From a virus, in IMG/VR virus record IMGVR_UViG_3300046096_000189, positions 62,001-126,000 of that record: 64,000 nt of DNA; one strand, given 5' to 3'. The notes below the pieces were generated by a model. It had not been told where the DNA came from, ran no database searches, and saw nothing but the letters and a program-made list of their open reading frames with translations. Numbering within the stretch: the first letter of the stretch is position 1; each line of letters starts with the position of its first letter. The position numbers and the translations under genes are program-made. Shown piece after piece: positions 25,173 to 31,690 of this stretch.

Positions 25173-25634
25173 TTAGGTTAAAAAACGTTTCCATTCATAA
25201 GGCATCCAGCATCTCTCTATGCCTTTAAACATAGGAGCTATCTGCTCATGCTTATATCCAGCTAACCCTGTGCCTACCGCTGTGACAAAAAAAGTTTTGT
25301 CTTTGAGTATAGTGGTTACTATTCTAAAGGTCTCTACTCTTTTCTCTATTTCTTCTAGCGGTAGAGGTTGCAGCATATGTGACTTAGTAGGTAAGGCATA
25401 ACAGTTACCCATTCTACCCTCACCTACACCGTAGATAGCTCCATAGTCTGTAGCAGCTTTAAGAGCAGCACCTTTACCATGTCTACCAGCTAGGTTAGAA
25501 CCAAATACAAAAAGTATACTTGGGTAGAGGATAATGTTGTTCTCAGGAAAGTAATATTTGACACCTTTTTCAATAGGTAGAAGTACAGTGTCATACTTCT
25601 TCATCATCTCAAAATCTATTTCAAAATTTGACAT
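25173..25634 (-). CDS. Macro-like phage protein (A1S_2505-type)
   Basis: A 153-residue protein with the features of the macro-like phage family often annotated as A1S_2505-like: ILFVFGSNLAGRHGKGAALK, GAIYGVGEGRMGNCYALPTK and FFVTAVGTGLAGYKHEQIAP. Those Gly-rich loops correspond to the ADP-ribose-binding loops of macro domains. Binding or removal of ADP-ribose or a related signal nucleotide is therefore possible (inference). It follows the cassette 4 terminator and begins the cluster macro - two membrane proteins - thyA - folA. The upstream sequence has no strong Shine-Dalgarno. Confidence 0.8.
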   Translation of the reverse strand: MSNFEIDFEMMKKYDTVLLPIEKGVKYYFPENNIILYPSILFVFGSNLAGRHGKGAALKAATDYGAIYGVGEGRMGNCYALPTKSHMLQPLPLEEIEKRVETFRIVTTILKDKTFFVTAVGTGLAGYKHEQIAPMFKGIERCWMPYEWKRFLT

Positions 25635-25670
25635 ATTTGTTTTCCATAATCAAAAAATGAAAGCTGTGAA

Positions 25671-25714
25671 TAAAAAAATAACACCCCCGGCCTGTGAGGG
25701 CTAGGGGTGTTATT
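25671..25714 (-). terminator. Terminator of cassette 4
   Basis: The stem AACACCCCTAGCC / GGCCGGGGGTGTT is followed by a T-run, 3 nt after the ring-nuclease gene. It differs from the cassette 2 terminator by a single base in the loop region. Confidence 0.88.
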
Positions 25715-25716
25715 TA

Positions 25717-26115
25717 TCAAGCTTGATGTGTGATCCAAGCTTGAAGAGCCTGACCCATGGCCAGCTCTTCAGCACGTCCTGATCTCACATCAGGGAACTT
25801 TACATGGACCATGAACCACTTGATCGTGGCTCCTTCGGGCAATGTGGTTGCCCCTTCGGGCAGTCGTGGTCCAGAATATTGACCAACAATGATTGTCTCA
25901 TTGCTGGTCAGGTCCACGGTCACCCGTGCAGCGGGGATTTCCACCCCCAGCTGCTGAGAAAATACAGAAGCTGTGTCGGCATGACCGACACAGCTTTCCA
26001 CCCCTACCTCCAAAAACTCCTTGACTTCAGCCGGAGTGATTTGGATCACTTTGATGTCGGCGATGAGCGCCGACACCATGTTGAGACTGAAAGCGTTGCA
26101 AATTTTAATTGCCAT
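25717..26115 (-). CDS. DUF1874 / AcrIII-1-like viral ring nuclease candidate, cargo of cassette 4
   Basis: A 132-residue protein matching the DUF1874 (STIV B116 / AcrIII-1) family. Shared features: ICNAFSLNM at the N-terminus, VGHADTA with the candidate catalytic His45 (His47 in SIRV1 gp29), Arg64 in AARVTVDL, and QYSGPRLPEGAT (Gln79, Arg84, Glu87), compare 'SQRLEEGKVLS' in B116. Characterised members bind and cleave cyclic tetra-adenylate, disarming type III CRISPR defence. The second half-repeat TLPEGATIKW and a helical end are typical of the larger bacterial/phage forms. It is the single gene of a cassette with leader D, which has GGGGATA instead of GGAGATA. Some family members have no link with CRISPR, so activity is inferred. 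Confidence 0.85.
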   Translation of the reverse strand: MAIKICNAFSLNMVSALIADIKVIQITPAEVKEFLEVGVESCVGHADTASVFSQQLGVEIPAARVTVDLTSNETIIVGQYSGPRLPEGATTLPEGATIKWFMVHVKFPDVRSGRAEELAMGQALQAWITHQA

Positions 26116-26210
26116 GAGTATCCCCTTAACCAGCAGTGTTACAGATGTGTAACTTAAACCACTAGCGATATCTCAAGTTAAGTTTATGTGATTGAAATAT
26201 TCTCTAAGGG
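26116..26210 (-). promoter_or_regulatory. Cassette leader D
   Basis: On the minus strand: TTTCAATCACATAAACTTAA, CTTGAGATATCGCTAGTGG, a 6-bp hairpin with CATC loop at 26153-26138 (GTTACA...TGTAAC) and TTAAGGGGATACTC before the ATG. The stem sequence differs from the other leaders but pairs perfectly. Confidence 0.75.
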
Positions 26211-26214
26211 ATAT

Positions 26215-26250
26215 AAGAGATATCCTACCCTTAAGGGTAGGATATCTCTT
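26215..26250 (-). terminator. Terminator of the lysis gene unit
   Basis: An 18-bp perfect palindrome, AAGAGATATCCTACCCTT / AAGGGTAGGATATCTCTT, directly follows the endolysin gene stop. It separates it from leader D. Confidence 0.8.
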
Positions 26251-26980
26251 ATTCTTGAAAAGCTATTTTGTACTTAGGTAACTTAAGCTGTAGAACATCG
26301 TGTACGTGATGTCTATTGATATCGCAAGCAGATCTTAATCCGTATAAAGCTTTCTTGCTTTTTAAACAATAGTTCTCTACGTTATTGAACCACTTGGTAG
26401 AATCACAACCCTTAGCCAATCCACAAGCTCTACGCTCATTGAACAACCCACCGATACCGCCATTGTAAGCAGCATCAGCCATGGCTATACGATCCATGTT
26501 GTCAGGTATCATAGACAGCTTGTTAAAGTTAGTCTTAGTTAGCAACACCATAGCTCTGATCTGTAGATCAGGTCTTTGATATACGTTAGACCAACTCAGC
26601 TCTTTCAGATCACTATGTCTGGTTTTCATTTCTGATAACAGATCGAATCTGACAGATCCATCTTGATTATAGGCTTTGGTGATTTGGCCTAAACCTGCTC
26701 CTTCTTCTCTGTCTGTTTTAAGACGAGAAGCTGGATTCCAACATTTACTGTGCTTTAAGCTTATGCAGCTTTCATGTTCTATAAGAGCGCCGAAATATGC
26801 TTGAGGTTTAAATCCAGGCATATAAAGATTGGCTTGATCTTTTACAACAGGGAAATACTGTTTGGCTTGTTCAGGGATGTAAAGACTCTGAGAAAAGGCA
26901 AGGGCTGACGTCATGGTGAGAGTCAGCCCTAATCCCATCAGTGCACCGCTGCGAAGATAAGGATGGCGATAGCTAAACAT
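26249..26980 (-). CDS. Lytic transglycosylase-like endolysin with signal peptide
   Basis: Up to 243 residues. Residues about 11-29 are hydrophobic and end in TSALA, a likely signal-peptidase site, so the enzyme may reach the periplasm by Sec. The lysozyme-like (SLT) fold is indicated by the catalytic Glu in LIEHESC (residue 70), GAGLGQITKAYNQDG (94-108) and MADAAYNGGIGGL. It would cleave peptidoglycan glycan strands at lysis. Two starts are possible: 26980 gives a better basic N-region, while 26938 overlaps the stop of the upstream holin-like gene as TGATG and would couple translation. A terminator follows. Confidence 0.85.
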   Translation of the reverse strand: MFSYRHPYLRSGALMGLGLTLTMTSALAFSQSLYIPEQAKQYFPVVKDQANLYMPGFKPQAYFGALIEHESCISLKHSKCWNPASRLKTDREEGAGLGQITKAYNQDGSVRFDLLSEMKTRHSDLKELSWSNVYQRPDLQIRAMVLLTKTNFNKLSMIPDNMDRIAMADAAYNGGIGGLFNERRACGLAKGCDSTKWFNNVENYCLKSKKALYGLRSACDINRHHVHDVLQLKLPKYKIAFQE

Positions 26981-27300
26981 ACGACACTCATCGCTATAGC
27001 GATTTTACCAGATCCATCTGCTGTCGTGATAGCTTTCTTAAACACTCGCTCCATGTCGATATAATCGAAAAGAGCTTTGCGTGAAAGATGCAGGATGGCT
27101 ACGTATACGATAACCTTGAGGGTAATTACGATAGTAGCTAATGTAGACCCACCAAAAGGCAGGTTACCAAGGATACCCAGATCAGGATCTGTCAGCATCC
27201 AAATAGCTAATACCAGTAAAGAACCCACACCCATGTAGTAATGACGAAAACGCATAGAAGGTTCCTTCTTGACTTTAGGTTTCTTAAATAAACCGATCAT
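26938..27300 (-). CDS. Holin-like three-segment membrane protein
   Basis: A 120-residue protein with a basic N-terminus (MIGLFKKPKVKKEPSMRFRH) and three membrane segments (about residues 21-40, 50-70 and 96-118). Size, topology and overlap with the endolysin gene suit a holin or antiholin that lets or times endolysin release (inference from context). The stop TGA overlaps an in-frame ATG of the endolysin. Confidence 0.68.
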   Translation of the reverse strand: MIGLFKKPKVKKEPSMRFRHYYMGVGSLLVLAIWMLTDPDLGILGNLPFGGSTLATIVITLKVIVYVAILHLSRKALFDYIDMERVFKKAITTADGSGKIAIAMSVVCLAIAILIFAAVH

Positions 27301-27309
27301 GCTCTAAAA

Positions 27310-27963
27310 TTAAGCTGCTTGGGTTGAATACTTCAGTTCAGGAAGCATGGTTGCAAACTCAAGCAGAGTCTTAGGCACAGGCTTAGCACCAGCACGCAAC
27401 TCATTCTGCATAGTAATGCAGGTGGTCCACATCAGATCACGAAGAACAATAAAGTCATTAGCCATACTTGCCCATTCTGGAACTGTAGAGTCTTTATAAC
27501 TCACCAGAGAAATAACGCTGTCAAAACCGCTGGATTTGGCAAAGTCGTTCAGGATACCAGAAACATGCTTATCCACAGCAGTGGTCAATGCATCCATATA
27601 GCCTTCAGGAGCTGTAGAGATAAACTGATCAGCCACAGGGGCCACAGGAGAACCAGTGACAGGCAAAGCCATGCCAAAGCTGGTACCGTCCAAAGGACCT
27701 GGTATCCGATCACTGCGATTATACATCATGGAGAACAGATGTTCTAAACCATGATCCACCACGGTGTACTCCACAGCCACCGCATCACCAGCCAACTTCA
27801 AAGTCTCTTTGACGTATTGATAGATAGTGGTTACAGGACGGACAGGTTTAACCACCTTTTTGTACCAGCTGAAAGGATGAGCGCGATTGCGGATGTGCAT
27901 TTCATACACGGGGTACTCGATGATTTTGTCGTTATCGACACGAGCGTAAACGGTTTGTTCCAT
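27310..27963 (-). CDS. Fiber-assembly-like protein with DUF4376-type C-terminal region
   Basis: A 217-residue protein. The N-terminal part (about 1-60) is a beta-rich segment with the pattern VDNDKIIEYPVYEMHIRNRA seen in tail fiber assembly proteins. The C-terminal part (about 120-217) is helical: VDKHVSGILNDFAKSSGFDS, SYKDSTVPEWASMANDFIVL and WTTCITMQNELRAGAKPVPK, matching the DUF4376 pattern. It lies directly downstream of the beta-propeller fiber gene, the usual place of fiber chaperones. Codon use is GC-richer than neighbours. Its initiation region (AAGGATTTTCAAATGGAAC) is almost the same as that of the gene at 35703-36527. Confidence 0.72.
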   Translation of the reverse strand: MEQTVYARVDNDKIIEYPVYEMHIRNRAHPFSWYKKVVKPVRPVTTIYQYVKETLKLAGDAVAVEYTVVDHGLEHLFSMMYNRSDRIPGPLDGTSFGMALPVTGSPVAPVADQFISTAPEGYMDALTTAVDKHVSGILNDFAKSSGFDSVISLVSYKDSTVPEWASMANDFIVLRDLMWTTCITMQNELRAGAKPVPKTLLEFATMLPELKYSTQAA

Positions 27964-27998
27964 TTGAAAATCCTTTTGGAGAAAGTTAAAGAGTTACT

Positions 27999-29957
27999 TT
28001 AAGCAAAGATATAGGCTTTGCTGTTTTTAGACGCTATAGGTGCCACCACACTATCGCCTGAAAGAGAAACAGAAGTACCAAACTGTTTATTGGCAGCTTT
28101 GTCACTTGCAAATAAACGATTACGTTCTACCCAAGAAACTCCTACCTTACTAAAGATATAAGCTTCACCACATTCAAACATAGAAGGTATGCTTTGCTTA
28201 GGAGCACCAACAATCAAAACATTGCCTTCAAAGTTAGTCTTCATAGATAACCCAAACAGGTTACTCATCAGACCATCAGAAGCCTGTATCTTGTTAGACA
28301 CGCTCCAACTAGAGCCAGATCTCACGTAGTTATACACAGCACCAAATCTCAAAGGAGCTGAACTCTCAGTAAAGGGCTGGCCTGTTGCAGATACAAACAT
28401 GCTGCTTCCATCACTGTTTATTTCTACGCACGAACCAAAACTTCCTCTGGAAATATTCTCAGCACCAGCAGGAGAAATTCTTTGCTCCAACAACCAGGAC
28501 GAGGCACTAGCTACGTAGACATAAGCAGCGCCAGACTGTTGAATGCTATCGTTAGTTTCACCTGAAGATCCAAAGATGACTCTTAAACCATCGCCGGATA
28601 CAGCAACTGATTGACCAGCTGAGAAAGGTGGGCTTGCGGCTATTACGCTATTAGGCAACAGTTTAATCTGTTCTTGCCAAGAAGAACCTGTGCGTTTGTA
28701 CATAACGCAAGCGCCTATTTTCAAAGCACCTGAAGAAGTATGTGTTTGACCAGGCGCACCAGCTGCTAATACAGATCCATTTTCAGATAGATCTAAAGAC
28801 CAACCAAAATAACTGCCTACCTGAGACTCACTAAAGGTTAACTTAGCTTGTTGGTTCCAGTTGGTTCCTGATCTTGCAAAGATGTAAACAGATCCACTGC
28901 TGTTATTGTCATAAGGACATCCCACAGCTATGGTGTTACCATCTCCGGAAATACCTACGGTGTGTCCAAACATATCGTAAGAACCACCGTCACCAGCCAA
29001 TAACTTAGAAGACTGTATCCAGTTACTGCCAGACTTGGTATAGATCAAAACAGCACCAGCGTCAAAACCATTACTGGTATCTGCAAAATTACCAAATACA
29101 ACAGTATTACCATTGTCAGACACAGCAACGGATACTCTGCTTCTATCTTCAGCCATGTAAGCTTGTATTTCTACAGTAGGTAGATAGCTGTCTTTGGTTC
29201 TGAATTGCACAGGTCTTGACCAAATGCTGTCTGTGTAACCAGAAGCTTTATATCTCACTCTTACCCAGAAGTCTGTGTTTGCTATTAAGCTTGCACTAAA
29301 ACTGGTTAAGTTACTGTTAGAGTTGTAAGATGAAGCTACTATGTTAGCCAAACTAAAGTTAGAGTTCGTAGCCACTTCCCAATCAGATTGAGCATGTGTA
29401 CCAGTGCCGCTATCTACTTCAAAAGGGGAAGAATAGAATGTAACACCAGGACCTAAGCTACCAGTACCCATTTGAGGAGCCAATAGCTGGGGTTGTATAA
29501 CTGCATTGCTACCACTGGCTTTAACAGTAACATCTATAGCCCTACCGTTAATTAAAAAACCAGCTTGGCCCACTGCGCCAGGAGCTATATAAGTTATCTC
29601 ACCTGGATTGGTAGTCGTATTTAAAGTCACAGTACCTGTAGGGGCTGTGACTGTATAGTCTTTATCACTGCTATAGTCTGTTATTAAGTAAGTATTGGTA
29701 GAAGAAATGACTACACTTCTTGGACCTTTAACACTTACAGATAACAAATAAAGAGGTAAAAGATGATTAGGTAAATTACCAGCGTTGTCCAAACGTATAG
29801 GTTTGTTGATGTTGTCTATTTCAGATAGAGGCACACCACCCAGTTTGATCAACGCATTAGGAGCTGTAGATGCATCAGTACCACCTAAGTCGATACCTAC
29901 TGTCACACCTGGATCAAAATCCAAACCAGCTCTTAAGATGCTGCGTTTCATTCCCAT
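27999..29957 (-). CDS. Fiber protein with a seven-bladed FG-GAP-like beta-propeller
   Basis: A 652-residue protein. The N-terminal ~80 residues (ALIKLGGVPLSEIDNINKPI) are a virion-attachment type region, followed by an Ig-like beta domain (about 95-160) and a fibronectin-like region (165-260). From about residue 275 to the end I count seven repeats of the form 'FGxSVxxSGDGNTxxVGAPxx...GAxYIYxRSGxxWxxxxKLxA', which would make a closed seven-bladed propeller as in integrin alpha chains. Such a tip suits binding to host surface sugars or proteins (inference). It lies in a fiber operon, 10 nt downstream of the 360-residue virion gene. Confidence 0.82.
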   Translation of the reverse strand: MGMKRSILRAGLDFDPGVTVGIDLGGTDASTAPNALIKLGGVPLSEIDNINKPIRLDNAGNLPNHLLPLYLLSVSVKGPRSVVISSTNTYLITDYSSDKDYTVTAPTGTVTLNTTTNPGEITYIAPGAVGQAGFLINGRAIDVTVKASGSNAVIQPQLLAPQMGTGSLGPGVTFYSSPFEVDSGTGTHAQSDWEVATNSNFSLANIVASSYNSNSNLTSFSASLIANTDFWVRVRYKASGYTDSIWSRPVQFRTKDSYLPTVEIQAYMAEDRSRVSVAVSDNGNTVVFGNFADTSNGFDAGAVLIYTKSGSNWIQSSKLLAGDGGSYDMFGHTVGISGDGNTIAVGCPYDNNSSGSVYIFARSGTNWNQQAKLTFSESQVGSYFGWSLDLSENGSVLAAGAPGQTHTSSGALKIGACVMYKRTGSSWQEQIKLLPNSVIAASPPFSAGQSVAVSGDGLRVIFGSSGETNDSIQQSGAAYVYVASASSWLLEQRISPAGAENISRGSFGSCVEINSDGSSMFVSATGQPFTESSAPLRFGAVYNYVRSGSSWSVSNKIQASDGLMSNLFGLSMKTNFEGNVLIVGAPKQSIPSMFECGEAYIFSKVGVSWVERNRLFASDKAANKQFGTSVSLSGDSVVAPIASKNSKAYIFA

Positions 29958-29967
29958 GACACTTACC

Positions 29968-31050
29968 TCAGTTAGACCATTCGTTATGACCGACGATAAA
30001 CATCGTTTCAGGCGTAATGGCGATGTTGGGACTCATCATACAACAAGCCATCATAGCTGCGATCTCATCTGTTTCAACAAAAGAACGCACTGTAATAGTG
30101 GTGGACTTAGCCAACACAGGTCCAGTAACACTTTGTTTACGCAATAAGATTCTGAACCTTTCTTCTTGTTCGCCTTCAAAACCAGGTCTTAAAGATACGT
30201 TAAAAGAAGCTCTGCCTGCTGTAATACCTAGAGGACCAGACAACATGTTAAAATCAGAAGCATCTGTCGTAACGTGTTCTATGGTCCAGAAGAGATTGGT
30301 ACCGTCTGGTATGTTGGTACAAGAGATAGAAACATTCAAGTTGTCATCATTAGACATTATAGTTTTACTATAAGTCCAAGTAACCCCATTGAAGTTAAGC
30401 TGATCTAAGGCAAACAACAATTTGTCAAACGTAACTACTTTTTCAACAGGCAAACTGTTTCTGATTTCTATTTCAGTCACAGCTTCATATCTGTTAGCCA
30501 TCACCCAGTCTATCAATGCCTGGAATGCAGGTACATCAGACAAAGTAATAGCGTTGCGTATGCGTTCAAGTGCTACAATAACAGGTTCAAATCCAACCAC
30601 ATCTTCCAGCATGTGTCTGTGAAGAGTTGGCGGGTATTCAAAAGGTTTATTTAAAACACTATCCCAAGGTACAGGACGATTGTCATTGATCAAAGTCTGA
30701 TATAGACTCTCAACACCTTCAGCATTATGCTGAAACAATCCGCCTAGGACCTGGTAATTAATACGAACAGTAGAAGATACATCCGGTTTCTTAATGAGGA
30801 TGACCTCACAAATTTCTTTACCGAATCTTAACGTTGCTTCTTGCAACATCTGAACGCAGGAATAATCTACGTTCTTTACCAAAGGTGCGTTAGTAACAGT
30901 GTCTATAACGACCAACCCATCTGTATAGATAGGGCCGTAAGTAGGCACCACTGCTTTGACCTGTGTGTTGGCTAAAGTTTTAACTTCGCCAACGACCCTA
31001 TTGTCTGGATTTAAACCAGTCGGGTCGAGAGGATATCTTATCAGCGGCAT
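29968..31050 (-). CDS. Fiber or baseplate-periphery virion protein
   Basis: A 360-residue protein upstream of the propeller fiber gene. The N-terminal segment MPLIRYPLDPTGLNPDNRVV and a following beta-rich domain (about 20-115) resemble proteins that join fibers to the baseplate in jumbo phages. The middle (155-215) is helical and the rest (225-330) is an Ig-like beta domain (YSKTIMSNDDNLNVSISC, RASFNVSLRPGFEGEQEERF). No enzyme motif. GGAG lies 8 nt before the ATG. A structural connector role is likely (inference). Confidence 0.72.
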   Translation of the reverse strand: MPLIRYPLDPTGLNPDNRVVGEVKTLANTQVKAVVPTYGPIYTDGLVVIDTVTNAPLVKNVDYSCVQMLQEATLRFGKEICEVILIKKPDVSSTVRINYQVLGGLFQHNAEGVESLYQTLINDNRPVPWDSVLNKPFEYPPTLHRHMLEDVVGFEPVIVALERIRNAITLSDVPAFQALIDWVMANRYEAVTEIEIRNSLPVEKVVTFDKLLFALDQLNFNGVTWTYSKTIMSNDDNLNVSISCTNIPDGTNLFWTIEHVTTDASDFNMLSGPLGITAGRASFNVSLRPGFEGEQEERFRILLRKQSVTGPVLAKSTTITVRSFVETDEIAAMMACCMMSPNIAITPETMFIVGHNEWSN

Positions 31051-31120
31051 TGAATAACTCCGTTTGCTCTATGGCGACCATTCGATTTGTAGTTTAAACA
31101 GATCGTTTTACATCATAAGT

Positions 31121-31150
31121 TATAGAGTCGGTCCTAGGACCGACTCTATA
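31121..31150 (-). terminator. Palindromic terminator after the papain-like gene
   Basis: A 15-bp perfect palindrome, TATAGAGTCGGTCCT / AGGACCGACTCTATA, lies after the stop of the minus-strand gene at 31161. The T-rich tail is weak, so it may act partly as an RNA-stabilising hairpin. Confidence 0.65.
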
Positions 31151-31160
31151 ACCATGACGA

Positions 31161-31679
31161 TTACTCTAATTCACTTTCGACAGCAGAAATCAAAAGACAT
31201 GGATCGTATCTCCATGCATCTTTATAACCCAACGCCATAGCGCAAATTTCAGAGCAAATAGTTTTACTCTTAGTATCACGCATCAGGAAGTTGATGTATC
31301 CAGATATCAATTTGTAATCATAACAAGATCCTTCATACTTACGAAATATTTCCGCAGCCGCGATAGGATTTTTACCTGATACATCTAAAATGATCCACTT
31401 AGACGGAGAAGGTTTGATTCGTTTGAATCTTACACCACCAAACTTATTGGCTCGCCTGTTAGAGTAGAAAGGCATACGATCCATTCCACTACTAGAAGCA
31501 CACCAATAACCATCTTCATTAGGTTCTAGATTACCATCTGGCATGTATTGTTCTACACCGTCGCCTGGTTCAAACATAATCTCGGTATGAGAATATTTAC
31601 CGTTTAAACGAAAGCGAATAAGTCTATCCACCAAACCAGATAGACCTTTGCCGGTGCCTTTAAATCCCAACAGTTTCAT
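31161..31679 (-). CDS. Papain-like (YiiX/NlpC-type permuted) hydrolase candidate
   Basis: A 172-residue protein with the circularly permuted papain-like order: His31 in NGKYSHTEIMFEPGDG comes first and the Cys follows at 142 in TICSEICAMALGYKD, with the downstream WRYDPCLLISAVE typical of this family. Homologs of this type are amidases or peptidases, and phage members often lie near fibers or lysis genes. The likely substrate is a peptide or lipid amide bond; the true substrate is unknown. It is 12 nt downstream of the 1027-residue fiber gene, in the same operon. Confidence 0.75.
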   Translation of the reverse strand: MKLLGFKGTGKGLSGLVDRLIRFRLNGKYSHTEIMFEPGDGVEQYMPDGNLEPNEDGYWCASSSGMDRMPFYSNRRANKFGGVRFKRIKPSPSKWIILDVSGKNPIAAAEIFRKYEGSCYDYKLISGYINFLMRDTKSKTICSEICAMALGYKDAWRYDPCLLISAVESELE

Positions 31680-31690
31680 TTAAGACTCAC

